A stretch of DNA of 64,000 nt from Prochlorococcus marinus XMU1402 (GTDB lineage: Bacteria > Cyanobacteriota > Cyanobacteriia > PCC-6307 > Cyanobiaceae), in the NCBI RefSeq assembly GCF_017696205.1, contig NZ_JAAORD010000001.1:930001-994000 (forward strand), given 5' to 3'. Under the pieces are notes generated by a model. That model saw only the letters and a program-made list of their open reading frames with translations. It made no database searches and was not told where the DNA came from. Positions 17,106 to 26,035 of this stretch are shown piece after piece (within the stretch, counting starts at the first letter, position 1; each line of letters opens with the position of its first letter). The position numbers and the translations under genes are program-made.

Positions 17106-17243
17106 TTATGCATCAGGGTCAAAATTCTTTAGGTTTGGACCCGCAACAAGACCAACTAGACCAAAAAGGACTAAAGAACCAATTCCAAAGCCTGCTGCCC
17201 AAGGATTGAAACCACCTAAAGCAAAAGAAGCTAATAAATTCAT
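17106..17243 (-). CDS. Small hydrophobic protein (45 aa), probable thylakoid or membrane subunit
   Basis: ATG (complement of 17241-17243) gives MNLLASFALGGFNPWAAGFG, then IGSLVLFGLVGLVAGPNLKN and FDPDA. It has its own terminator. The Gly/Ala-rich helix and short acidic tail are not AT-biased filler and differ in composition from random frames here. A longer frame over the same bases (17119-17358) is judged a shadow. Not recognised. Confidence 0.6.
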   Translation of the reverse strand: MNLLASFALGGFNPWAAGFGIGSLVLFGLVGLVAGPNLKNFDPDA

Positions 17244-17447
17244 GATTTAAAACATAATATCTCCGAGTAAGCATACAGATTTTTATGAAAAATATACCTA
17301 TATTGAGACATTTCTTTGTAATTATGTGAATCTTTAAGCTAAATTCCTCTATTAGCAATCCACAAAAATTTTATTTTATATTTTATTATCAAGGAATAAC
17401 CCTTTTGGTAGCATACTTTAAGACGATTAACACTGTATTTTTATCTA

Positions 17448-17828
17448 ATGACTTCCAACTATACCTTTATTTATGATGGAAAATGTCCCTTCTGCAATCA
17501 TTTTGCTGAACTCCTAGAAATCAAAAGCAAGATAACTAATATTAAAATTCTTGATGGTCGTAAGAATTTAACTCTCATTGAATCCCTATTAGAGAAAGGT
17601 TATGACCTAGATAATGGAGCTATTCTATTGAAAGATGAAGATATCTTTCATGGAGCGGAAGCAATTAATACTATTTGCAAACAGATAAGTAACCCCTCAA
17701 GCAGTTTACTTTTATTACTTTCTAGAGTATTTAAATCTAATAAACGAACAAAAATGATATTCCCTTTTTTAATCAGAGCTAGAAGATTAGCATTGATATC
17801 AAAAGGGATATCAACATCTTTAGTTTAA
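17448..17828 (+). CDS. DCC / DUF393 thiol-disulfide oxidoreductase-like protein
   Basis: The N-terminal YDGKCPFC is the DxxCxxC motif that names the DCC family, a thioredoxin-fold group, and CKQISNPSSSLLLLLSRVF lies in the expected second half. At 126 residues it is of normal length. It probably handles thiols in the cytosol or at a membrane face; the redox partner is unknown. Confidence 0.85.
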   Translation: MTSNYTFIYDGKCPFCNHFAELLEIKSKITNIKILDGRKNLTLIESLLEKGYDLDNGAILLKDEDIFHGAEAINTICKQISNPSSSLLLLLSRVFKSNKRTKMIFPFLIRARRLALISKGISTSLV

Positions 17829-17934
17829 AAATAAAAAATTTCTAAATAATTAATAACATATTTATAAGCTTCTGTATCAATCAATGATAAATGATTATAT
17901 CTTAGCTAGAAATAGATAGTAATTCTAAATATTA

Positions 17935-18120
17935 ATGATAGAAAACTTCAATCCCTTTATTTCATTGGGTGGTGACAACCAAAAAGTTAATCATATGGCA
18001 GAAGCAGCACTTGAAATGAATTTAACTTGCAATGATTTAAAGAAGGATTTAAATTTAACTGATGGAGATGTAGTGGATATGTTACAACTAGTCATGGATA
18101 GGTTTAAAAATAGTAATTAA
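17935..18120 (+). CDS. Hypothetical protein (61 aa)
   Basis: A short, acidic, helical protein (MAEAALEMNLTCNDLKKDLN then TDGDVVDMLQLVMDRF). The pattern suggests a small helix-turn-helix-like bundle, without a named family. ATG at 17935. Confidence 0.55.
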   Translation: MIENFNPFISLGGDNQKVNHMAEAALEMNLTCNDLKKDLNLTDGDVVDMLQLVMDRFKNSN

Positions 18121-18166
18121 ATTTATATCGTTATCAATTAATCATTATATATCAAACATTTTTTTA

Positions 18167-18469
18167 ATGAAAACAGTACAAATTGAGTTTTCGAAATATC
18201 AACCAGTTAACTTTTTATGGCCTGAATTAATAGAAGATTACGGATTTGATAAAGCCAGAAAAATAGTTTCTCAAGCTATTGACTTACAAAAAATGAATGG
18301 AACGAAAAATAACACCATGCCAATTATATTTTCAGGAACAGGAGGAATAGCATTAATACCAGTACAACTGGTAGAAAAAGAAGACTTTAAAATTAGCTAT
18401 AAAGATAACCAAGTTTTAATATTTAATCTAAAAAGAAAGTCATTTCAAATTTTAAATGAAGCAAACTAA
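18167..18469 (+). CDS. Hypothetical protein (100 aa)
   Basis: A soluble alpha/beta protein starting MKTVQIEFSKYQPVNFLWPE with FSGTGGIALIPVQLVEKEDF in the middle. It lies between two other plus-strand genes with short gaps. No family recognised. Confidence 0.55.
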   Translation: MKTVQIEFSKYQPVNFLWPELIEDYGFDKARKIVSQAIDLQKMNGTKNNTMPIIFSGTGGIALIPVQLVEKEDFKISYKDNQVLIFNLKRKSFQILNEAN

Positions 18470-18538
18470 TAAACTAAATCAGTAACTTCTCGATAAAGCC
18501 AAAATTACTTTATTATCAAATAAAACAATTAAGTGATA

Positions 18539-19255
18539 ATGGCCTTTGAAGCGACCTACCTTGGATCAAATGGTTGGATTATAAAATTTCAAAAAACCAA
18601 TTTAATAATTGATCCTTGGCTCATAGGAGATTTAATATTTCCACCCGGCGAGTGGTTTTTTAAAGGATCATTAGAAAAAGAAATATTAATAGATAAAGAA
18701 ATAGATATTATTTTGTTAACCCAAGGATTACCTGATCACTGTCATATTCCAACATTAGAAATGTTCAAAAAGGATATTCCTATCATCTGTCCTAAAAGTG
18801 CTATTGAAACATTAGAAAAAATTGGTTTTAGTTCAATTAAAATGCTTAAACCAAATGAAAAGACTAATGAATTTAATTTAAGTTTTGAAGCCACTGCTGG
18901 AGCACCAGTCCCACAAATAGAGAACGGATATATTGTCAAAGACGATCAAGATAATGGGTTTTATATAGAACCCCATGGATATCTTGATGAAAATTTAAAT
19001 GAACAAAATCTTGATGCAGTCATTACTCCTACAAAAAATTTAGAATTACCACTATTAGGTTCTTTTGTGAAAGGCGCTGATGTAATTCCTAAATTGATTA
19101 GCAAATTCAATCCTAAATTTATACTTTCTAGTACCGTGGGGGGAGATGCAAAATATTCAGGTTTTTTAAATAATTTTATTTCAGTACAGGAATATAAAGA
19201 GGAATTAAATTGTAATCTTGTAGATCTTAAGAGCATGCAATCTATTATGATTTAG
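18539..19255 (+). CDS. MBL-fold protein with a degenerate metal motif
   Basis: ATG at 18539 starts MAFEATYLGSNGWIIKF, the first strands of the beta-lactamase fold, followed by LIIDPWL. The place of the usual THxHxDH motif reads LTQGLPDHCHIPTL: the DH pair is kept but the first two His are Gln and Leu. The later GxxGD segment appears as STVGGDAKYSG. It may be a non-hydrolytic or specialised subfamily; substrate unknown. Confidence 0.75.
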   Translation: MAFEATYLGSNGWIIKFQKTNLIIDPWLIGDLIFPPGEWFFKGSLEKEILIDKEIDIILLTQGLPDHCHIPTLEMFKKDIPIICPKSAIETLEKIGFSSIKMLKPNEKTNEFNLSFEATAGAPVPQIENGYIVKDDQDNGFYIEPHGYLDENLNEQNLDAVITPTKNLELPLLGSFVKGADVIPKLISKFNPKFILSSTVGGDAKYSGFLNNFISVQEYKEELNCNLVDLKSMQSIMI

Positions 19256-19325
19256 AATTGATCTATAAAGATCTTTTTTAGTCATTTATCCTGAATGTAA
19301 ATTTATTATAAAAGGAGTACAAAAA

Positions 19326-19691
19326 ATTCATTCATTTTTTATCACCTCGATACTTTTATTAGCTTTAAATAGTAGCTATGTATGTGAAAATTCAAAGCTT
19401 TATCTTGTGATTAGAAATAATATTAATGGCGACTTTTCCAAAGTAGAAAAGATATCTGAGTTAAAGCCAGGAGCATTTATAAACATTAATTGGAATAAAA
19501 AAAAGCTTATGCTTCCATACTCTCTAAGAAAAGACTATATTTCTTTTACAGATAGAAAATGGGACTGGAGGTACCAATTTAATAAGGACGGATCGCCTGA
19601 TATTAATAATCCTTCTTTATACGAACTACTTCCTTCTGGAGAAGTTAAAACACATTTTTGTAAATCAGAAGATAAAAGTTCTAACTTATAA
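19326..19691 (+). CDS. Hypothetical secreted protein, possible ATT start
   Basis: The conservative start is GTG at 19407 (94 residues). The frame is open further up and encodes a signal-peptide-like stretch (HSFFITSILLLALNSSYVC) with no ATG, GTG or TTG, but ATT at 19326 sits 8 bases after AGGAG (19313-19317). The mature part carries PGAFININWNKKKLMLPYSL and DRKWDWRY. Given the signal sequence I favour ATT, with real doubt about the exact start. Function unknown. Confidence 0.5.
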   Translation: MHSFFITSILLLALNSSYVCENSKLYLVIRNNINGDFSKVEKISELKPGAFININWNKKKLMLPYSLRKDYISFTDRKWDWRYQFNKDGSPDINNPSLYELLPSGEVKTHFCKSEDKSSNL

Positions 19692-19741
19692 TTTCTAAAG
19701 AAATGTTCTAGTTTATTTAACTCCTGAAATTATTTATAAAG

Positions 19742-22348
19742 ATGAAAAAACAAACAAGCCAAAAGACTATTTCAAGATATGTGAAACTTGAAGATTACAA
19801 AGTTTTTGATTATGAAATTCCAGAAATCTTTTTGGACTTCGTAATTAAGAAAAATGCTGTAAATGTTACGACCAAACTAAAATTGGTAAAAAAAAATAAA
19901 AATACCAGAAATCTAATTCTTGATGGTACGGATATATTAATAAAAAAAATATTTATAGATGACTCACTACTGGAAAACGAATACTACAAACAGCAAAAAA
20001 ATAACTTAAAAATTGAAAATATAAACAAAGATATTTTTTTATTAAAAATAGAAGGAATAATTAAACCGAAGGAAAATACATCCCTTTTAGGAATGTATGA
20101 GAGCAATGGAATTATAACTACGCAATGTGAGGCAGAGGGATTTAGAAGAATAAGTTTTCACTCTGATAGGCCTGATATTCTAAGCAAATACATCGTGAGA
20201 ATTGAGGCAGACAAGGATGATTACCCTGTCTTACTTTCAAATGGTAACGTCGTAAAAGAAAATAATCTTGCAAATAATCGACATGAAATAATTTGGGAAG
20301 ACCCATATCCGAAACCCTCATATCTATTTGCATTGGTAGCAGGGAAACTTAATTGTGTAAAAGACAATTTCATAACAAAATCGAATAAAAAAGTAAAAAT
20401 AAATATTTATGTTGAGTATGGCGATGAAAAATATGTGCAACATGCAATAAGTTCCTTACAGAAATCTATGAAGTGGGATGAGGATAAATATAACCTTGAA
20501 TACGATTTGTCATTGTTCAATATTGTTGCAGTCAGGCACTTTAATATGGGAGCAATGGAAAATAAAAGTCTCAATATTTTCAACTCAAAACTAATACTCG
20601 CTAATTCTGAAACAACAACTGATGAAGAATTAGAAAGAATAGAGGGTGTAATCGCCCATGAATACTTCCATAATTGGACGGGGAATAGAGTGACTTGTAG
20701 GGATTGGTTTCAACTATCTCTAAAAGAGGGTTTAACAGTATTCAGAGATCAACAATTCACTGCAGACGTTCATAATTGTGAAATTAAGAGACTTGATGAT
20801 GCGAAATTTCTTAGAAGAAATCAATTTAGAGAGGATTCTGGCCCAACATCACATCCTGTAATGCCAGAGAGATACCAAGAAATAGACAATTTCTATACGA
20901 CCACGATTTACGAGAAAGGAGCAGAAATAATTAGAATGCTTAATAAGCTTGTAAAAGATGAAAATTTCTATAGAGGATTTAGTAATTACATCTCTACATA
21001 TGATGGAAAGGCAGCAACAATAGACCAATTTGTCGATAAAATTTTAGAGCACAATAAGGAAATCGATCCTGAAAAGTTTAAAATCTGGTACAAGCAAAAT
21101 GGGACCCCAAAAATTAAATTCAAGAGAATTTGGGATCAAAAAGGCGAAAAACTTACAATTGAAGCCTCACAAAGTAATCCAATAAATAAGAACCCATATA
21201 ATGATTTACCTCTAATAATTCCTATAAATCTGGCTATATTTTGCGGTGAAAATAAAACGATAGAAAAAACAGTTGTTTTAAAAACAAAAAAACAAGAATT
21301 TATTTTTAGGAATGTAAGATCTCACATTCAAATTCCTTTAGTAACTTATTTTCGAGAATTCTCTTCACCTGTTGAGTGGGAATCAGACACTACCTTGGAT
21401 GAACAATTTTTAATCTTAAAATATGAAAAAGATTTTTTTACACTATCTAATACTGTAAAAGTATTTTATAAAAAAATTATTTTATGCAGATTAGATGGAA
21501 AACCAGATCATAAAATTGAAAATAAATTAATAAGCACCTTAATATCATTAATAAAAAATAAAGATATTAATTTATCCCTTTTATCAGAATTATTAAATAT
21601 TCCGACATTTGCTGAAATTGAATCGGAGATAGAAAATATAGACCCTTTAAAGATATATAAAACTATTGACGAATTAAATCATCTATTCGGTACTAAATTA
21701 AAAGAAGAATTACATTTTAAGCTCCAAGAAATAGAAACAAATCTAGATAAAGTTTGGCCAGAAGGTAAAAATGAAAGAAAACTAATCGAAACTATTTGGA
21801 AACTACTCTTAAGCAGTGATGATAAGGAAATTAAAGGCAAAATAATTAATTATGTCGATAGTAATTCGATGACGCTAGCAAAAGCTGCAATGAATTCATT
21901 CAGTAGAATTAATTGTTATGAAAGAAAAATTATTTCAAATATATTCTTCAATAAATGGAAAAATAATAGTGTCGTTTTGGATAGTTGGTTCTCATTTAAT
22001 GCATCTATAGAAATTGATGAAAAAACAAGCAGCATTGAAAAATTATTTGAAAATAAGTTTTTTGATGCAAAATCACCAAACACTTTAAGAGCTATATTAA
22101 ATACATTCGTAACAAAAAATAGTACTTTTCATGCAATTAATGGTTCTGGTTATAAATATATCGCAAAAAAGATAATTGAATTTGATAAATTAAATCCAAT
22201 AGTAATTTCCCGTTTTGTAAAAGTATTTAGTAGATATAATTATTATTCAGAACCTTACAAAAGTAATATGATAGAAACAATAAAACAGATTAAAAAAAAC
22301 AAACTATCAAAAAATACTAAAGAAGTTTTAGATGCAATAATAGAGTGA
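19742..22348 (+). CDS. pepN: Aminopeptidase N (M1 family)
   Basis: An 868-residue zinc aminopeptidase. The exopeptidase motif is NMGAMEN, and the zinc site is HEYFH at 306-310 with the third ligand Glu329 in LKEGL. The following RDQQFTADVHNCEIKRLDD and the catalytic-Tyr region FYTTTIYEKGAEIIRM match the PepN type. It removes N-terminal residues from peptides in the cytosol. Length is normal; the C-terminal helical domain is Lys/Asn-rich, as expected at this base composition. It stands alone. Confidence 0.96.
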   Translation: MKKQTSQKTISRYVKLEDYKVFDYEIPEIFLDFVIKKNAVNVTTKLKLVKKNKNTRNLILDGTDILIKKIFIDDSLLENEYYKQQKNNLKIENINKDIFLLKIEGIIKPKENTSLLGMYESNGIITTQCEAEGFRRISFHSDRPDILSKYIVRIEADKDDYPVLLSNGNVVKENNLANNRHEIIWEDPYPKPSYLFALVAGKLNCVKDNFITKSNKKVKINIYVEYGDEKYVQHAISSLQKSMKWDEDKYNLEYDLSLFNIVAVRHFNMGAMENKSLNIFNSKLILANSETTTDEELERIEGVIAHEYFHNWTGNRVTCRDWFQLSLKEGLTVFRDQQFTADVHNCEIKRLDDAKFLRRNQFREDSGPTSHPVMPERYQEIDNFYTTTIYEKGAEIIRMLNKLVKDENFYRGFSNYISTYDGKAATIDQFVDKILEHNKEIDPEKFKIWYKQNGTPKIKFKRIWDQKGEKLTIEASQSNPINKNPYNDLPLIIPINLAIFCGENKTIEKTVVLKTKKQEFIFRNVRSHIQIPLVTYFREFSSPVEWESDTTLDEQFLILKYEKDFFTLSNTVKVFYKKIILCRLDGKPDHKIENKLISTLISLIKNKDINLSLLSELLNIPTFAEIESEIENIDPLKIYKTIDELNHLFGTKLKEELHFKLQEIETNLDKVWPEGKNERKLIETIWKLLLSSDDKEIKGKIINYVDSNSMTLAKAAMNSFSRINCYERKIISNIFFNKWKNNSVVLDSWFSFNASIEIDEKTSSIEKLFENKFFDAKSPNTLRAILNTFVTKNSTFHAINGSGYKYIAKKIIEFDKLNPIVISRFVKVFSRYNYYSEPYKSNMIETIKQIKKNKLSKNTKEVLDAIIE

Positions 22349-22362
22349 TTTTTTGATAATAT

Positions 22363-22584
22363 TTAACTAGATTTAATAATAACGATTGTAAATATTAATA
22401 ATAAAATAAATAAAGTATAATTATTAATAAAAATATAATTAAATACATTTTTATTATTATCTTTATTCCACTTTTTATTTACGTATTCCTTAGTTATAAA
22501 TTTATTAGGTCTACCACAATATAAACATGTTGGGGAAGTTTTTAAAATTAAATTTTTACATTGGGGGCACTTTTTTTTTTCCAT
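22363..22584 (-). CDS. Zinc-ribbon protein with one membrane helix (73 aa)
   Basis: The N-terminus has two Cys pairs (KKCPQCKNL and PTCLYCGRPNK), a typical zinc ribbon, and the C-terminus a hydrophobic helix (YTLFILLLIFTIVII). A similar zinc-ribbon plus membrane layout is seen at 46858. Function unknown. Confidence 0.65.
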   Translation of the reverse strand: MEKKKCPQCKNLILKTSPTCLYCGRPNKFITKEYVNKKWNKDNNKNVFNYIFINNYTLFILLLIFTIVIIKSS

Positions 22585-22749
22585 AATTTAATCTTACTGA
22601 ATAAAATTGAAATCAGAAACAATAAATAAAATAAGTAATTTAAATTTTATTTATTATATTTTGATTAATTAAGTATCATTGCAATAAAAAAATTGATTCT
22701 AACTATTTAAAAAAATTCAATATAATAAAAAATTATTATTTGGTTTGAA

Positions 22750-22911
22750 ATGTTTGCTATTGCACTTGGATTGTCCCCTGTCGAAAAAATCACTGTTGCG
22801 ATATCTGCTTCAATTTTTATAATTGCCTTTACATGGGTCTCGATTAAGGGAGATTTAAGAAAACTTGCTAATGAACTAATTGAAGATAATGAAAATAATC
22901 AGGATAATTAA
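22750..22911 (+). CDS. Small membrane protein (53 aa)
   Basis: ATG at 22750 gives MFAIALGLSPVEKITVAISA followed by a hydrophobic run (SIFIIAFTWVSI) and an acidic tail (NELIEDNENNQDN). It reads clearly as coding. Not recognised. Confidence 0.55.
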   Translation: MFAIALGLSPVEKITVAISASIFIIAFTWVSIKGDLRKLANELIEDNENNQDN

Positions 22912-22925
22912 AAAAATCTTTTAAA

Positions 22926-23126
22926 CTACTTTGCATGCAAGCTAGGGTAATCAATAATATGCCTAATTTCTTTTAGGGAAGAGCCATAGATTTTTTCACC
23001 ATTTAAGTGAACCCCAATCCATTTTTCTTTTTGATTAAAAAAATTATTTTTAGTATTATCCCTTTCGAGATAATTTTTATTATCCCAATTTAAAGTTATA
23101 TCCCAACCTTTATAATTTTCTATCAT
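22926..23126 (-). CDS. Hypothetical protein (66 aa)
   Basis: A small soluble protein rich in Trp and Asn (KGWDITLNWDNKNYLERD, then WIGVHLNGEKIYGSSLKEI). The beta-strand-like pattern followed by a helix suggests a compact fold. Not recognised. Confidence 0.55.
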   Translation of the reverse strand: MIENYKGWDITLNWDNKNYLERDNTKNNFFNQKEKWIGVHLNGEKIYGSSLKEIRHIIDYPSLHAK

Positions 23127-23219
23127 TGAGAAAGAGAGAACATACTCAAATAATACTCAGAGAAACACTTAACAAAAACAAAGGAAATAAGTATTTTTTT
23201 CGTTATTTTTATTTAATAT

Positions 23220-24395
23220 TTATGTAGTAGTGACTTTTATTTTAAGAGCAGCTTCATCTGCATTTTTTCTAGCCAAATCAATGTCAGAATTTGATGAGAG
23301 AACAACACCCATTCTTCTGCCTTTTCTGGAAACTGGTTTGCCAAATATGAGCACTTTGGTCTTTTCAAATTCTAATGCTTCATTAAGACCCTCATAAATA
23401 GGATTTAGATACTCTTGGTTAGAGAGTATAACTCTTGTTGCAGAGGGCTCTATTAGATCTATACGCGGTATTGGTAAATTCAAAAAAGCCCTTAAATGTA
23501 ATTCAAATTCATTAATATTTTGACTAACTAATGTAACAATACCAGTGTCGTGTGGTCTTGGAGATAATTCTGAAAATATAACCTCACTTCCTTTTACAAA
23601 AAATTCTACTCCGTATAATCCAGCTCCATTAAGGTTATTTAATATTCTACTTGTCATTTTCTTAGCTTCAATAATTAAGAACTCCTTGATCTCTAAAGGT
23701 TGCCAACTACATTGATAGTCTCCATTAGATTGAAGATGTCCAATTGGTAAACAAAAAATATTTTCACCATTTTCTTTTCTTACAGTTAGAAGAGTAAACT
23801 CAAAATCAAAATTAATAAATTCTTCAATAATTACACCTTTAACCTTTCCTCTTGAATTTGCTTGTGCCTGTTTCCAAGCATTTTGTAAATCATTTTTTGT
23901 TTCAACCAAACTCTGCCCTTTTCCTGAAGAGCTCATTAAAGGCTTTAGTAAAAGTGGGAATCCAATTTCATCTGCTTTTTTTTCTAAATCATCAAATTCA
24001 AAAATATAATCAAACTTTGCAGTTTTAATATTTAAATCTTTAGAAGCTAAGTCTCTAATTTTATCTCTGTTCATTGTAATTTCTACAGTTCTGGAATTGG
24101 GAACAATATTGAATCCTTCATCCTCGAGTTCTTTTAGGGCTTCAATTGAAAGTGCCTCTATTTCTGGGACAACATAGTCAGGCTTAAATTCTTTTATAAC
24201 ATTTTTTAAAATATTTTTATCTCCCATATCAATTACTCTTGAATAATCAGCAACTTGCATTGCAGGAGCTTTTTCATATCGATCAATTGCAATTACTTCT
24301 AATCCTAATCTTTTGGATTCTATTACTAATTCTTTTCCAAGCTCGCCACTACCAAGTAATAAAATTCTCTTTTTAGAAAAAATTGATTCTTTCAT
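23220..24395 (-). CDS. purT: Formate-dependent phosphoribosylglycinamide formyltransferase
   Basis: A 391-residue ATP-grasp enzyme matching PurT along its length: N-terminal ILLLGSGELGKELVIESKRL, then AIDRYEKAPAMQVAD, the Gly-rich SSSGKGQS loop, and SPRPHDTGIVTLVSQNINEF near the C-terminus. It makes formyl-GAR from GAR, formate and ATP in purine synthesis, an alternative to folate-dependent PurN. It lies 11 bp downstream of a small membrane gene on the same strand. Confidence 0.96.
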   Translation of the reverse strand: MKESIFSKKRILLLGSGELGKELVIESKRLGLEVIAIDRYEKAPAMQVADYSRVIDMGDKNILKNVIKEFKPDYVVPEIEALSIEALKELEDEGFNIVPNSRTVEITMNRDKIRDLASKDLNIKTAKFDYIFEFDDLEKKADEIGFPLLLKPLMSSSGKGQSLVETKNDLQNAWKQAQANSRGKVKGVIIEEFINFDFEFTLLTVRKENGENIFCLPIGHLQSNGDYQCSWQPLEIKEFLIIEAKKMTSRILNNLNGAGLYGVEFFVKGSEVIFSELSPRPHDTGIVTLVSQNINEFELHLRAFLNLPIPRIDLIEPSATRVILSNQEYLNPIYEGLNEALEFEKTKVLIFGKPVSRKGRRMGVVLSSNSDIDLARKNADEAALKIKVTTT

Positions 24396-24406
24396 ATATA
24401 TAAAAC

Positions 24407-24649
24407 TTATTCCTCATCAGTAGAAGGTTGTGAAGATGTATCTTCTGTAATTTTTTTATCTTTAGAAAAACTAAATAAAAAATTTCTAACATACCAATTT
24501 TGACTTCGCATGCTATTAGTTATTGATCTTGAAATTGCTCCTAAAAAAAAGATTCCAATCATTGCCCAAATAATTCTTTCTAAGGCAATTGCAGGTAAAA
24601 AACCTTGACCGGAATTAATAATTTCAGTAAGTGGGTCTAAAGGGTCCAA
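24407..24649 (-). CDS. Hypothetical one-helix membrane protein (80 aa)
   Basis: The N-terminal part (MDPLDPLTEIINSGQGFLPA) leads into a membrane helix (IIWAMIGIFFLGAIS) and a polar tail ending SSQPSTDEE. It is 11 bp upstream of purT in the same direction. Not recognised. Confidence 0.5.
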   Translation of the reverse strand: MDPLDPLTEIINSGQGFLPAIALERIIWAMIGIFFLGAISRSITNSMRSQNWYVRNFLFSFSKDKKITEDTSSQPSTDEE

Positions 24650-24793
24650 ATTTAAACTTATAATAATATTAATTATAAATGGTTAAATAGAAGAAAAATT
24701 AAAACTTATGAAAGAAATAACCAAAACCACCATATAAATTAAACACAATAAAGTCTATACAATGCTATCTTCAAAGGGTGATTTTTTTTAGAC

Positions 24794-25273
24794 ATGCAAG
24801 TTGACGTACAAAATACTACTGTTCTTTCCGCAGAAGGATCATCCATAAAACTAGGTGAATATTCAGGGGAAGTAATTTTAATTGTTAATGTGGCTAGTTA
24901 TTGCGGAAATACTGCTCAGTATGAGGATCTTCAAAAGCTACATGATTTATATTCAAGCAAAGGCCTAAGAATACTTGCATTCCCTTGTAATGATTTTGGG
25001 AAACAAGAACCTGACACTCTTTCAGAAATAAAAGATTTTTGCACAACAAAATTTGGAATTAAGTTTGAAATATATGAAAAAGTTCATGCCAAAGGCAACA
25101 CCACAGAACCATATACAACCCTTAACAAAGTTGAACCGGGAGGAGATGTTGAATGGAATTTCGAGAAGTTTCTGATAGGAAAAGATAGTAAGGTAATTGC
25201 AAGATTCAAGCCAAGTGTTAAACCATTTGACGAAAACTTAATAGCAGCTATAGAAGTAGCTTTAGATTCATAA
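24794..25273 (+). CDS. Glutathione peroxidase family protein
   Basis: The peroxidatic Cys37 is in VNVASYCGNT, the second conserved Cys65 in AFPCNDFGKQEP with Gln71, and Trp121-Asn122 in WNFEKFLI, so the Cys-Gln-Trp-Asn set is complete. At 159 residues without an oligomerisation loop it resembles monomeric plant and cyanobacterial enzymes, which often use thioredoxin or NADPH systems to reduce lipid peroxides. It is a single gene. Confidence 0.93.
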   Translation: MQVDVQNTTVLSAEGSSIKLGEYSGEVILIVNVASYCGNTAQYEDLQKLHDLYSSKGLRILAFPCNDFGKQEPDTLSEIKDFCTTKFGIKFEIYEKVHAKGNTTEPYTTLNKVEPGGDVEWNFEKFLIGKDSKVIARFKPSVKPFDENLIAAIEVALDS

Positions 25274-25406
25274 AAACCTCTTTATAATTCAAATTAAAAT
25301 ATTAAAAATAAAGACTTTTTATATTTAATTAAAAATAAGCAAATTATTTTTAAATTTTTTTTTAGGATTCAAATTTTTCTATTATTCTTTACATTTATTT
25401 TAAATC

Positions 25407-25988
25407 TTATTTATTATCAGAATCAACTTCTACGTCTATTATTTCATCTTTAACAGTTCTTTTTTTAGGTTTAATTGATTTCACCTCTGGCTCAACTGCT
25501 TCTTCTTTAATTTCACTTTCTTCTGGTTCCTCTGATTTTACTTCTGACTCTATTATTTCTTCTTTAACTTCACTTTCTTCTGGTTCCTCTGATTTTACTT
25601 CTGACTCTATTATTTCTTCTTTAACATCACTTTCTTCTGGTTCCTCTGATTTTACTTCTGACTCTATTATTTCTTCTTTAACTTCACTTTCTTCTGGTTC
25701 CTCTGATTTCACTTCTGAATCTACTGTTTCTTCTTTAACATCACTTTCTTCTGGCTTCTCTGATTTTACTTCTGAATCTACTGTTTCTTCTTTAACTTCA
25801 CTTTCTTCTGGTTTCTCTGGTTTTACTTTTGTATTTACTGAGCTTTGATTTTTATCTTTACTTAAGAGGAACTTTAATAGTTTTTTGAATAATAAGAAAC
25901 CTTTTTCAACTCTTTTTGGACCTAAAATAGAAAGCAAAATTACTAATATTATGAATATTTCAGGTGAATTTAAACCTAATAGTTTCAT
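25407..25988 (-). CDS. TatA-like membrane protein with a 7-unit acidic repeat tail
   Basis: Residues 7-43 look like a TatA/Hcf106 start: NSPEIFIILVILLSILGPKR, then an amphipathic helix (VEKGFLLFKKLLKFLLSK). Residues 53-185 are seven tandem copies of a 19-residue unit of the type SEVKSEEPEESEVKEEIIE, very acidic with regular Lys. It may be a real Tat component, but TatA normally lacks such a tail and no tatC is in view. It could equally be a structural membrane protein. Confidence 0.6.
   Translation of the reverse strand: MKLLGLNSPEIFIILVILLSILGPKRVEKGFLLFKKLLKFLLSKDKNQSSVNTKVKPEKPEESEVKEETVDSEVKSEKPEESDVKEETVDSEVKSEEPEESEVKEEIIESEVKSEEPEESDVKEEIIESEVKSEEPEESEVKEEIIESEVKSEEPEESEIKEEAVEPEVKSIKPKKRTVKDEIIDVEVDSDNK
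25434..25832 (-). repeat. 57-bp in-frame tandem repeat (7 units)
   Basis: Seven consecutive 57-bp units encode residues 53-185 of the TatA-like protein. The inner four (SEVKSEEPEESEVKEEIIE type) are nearly identical at DNA level; the outer units have diverged. This gradient is what slippage or unequal crossing-over would leave, and copy number is likely to vary between strains. Confidence 0.9.
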
Positions 25989-26035
25989 AAAATTTCATAT
26001 TCTATTTATATTTTAGTACATGCTAAAAATTTAAT

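Noticed and set aside
17119-17358. 79-residue minus-strand frame
   Set aside because: It covers the 45-residue Gly/Ala-rich gene in another frame and includes its upstream region; the shorter gene has a terminator and better composition.
25434-25832. CRISPR array
   Set aside because: The 57-bp units are head-to-tail without spacers and are in frame in a protein.
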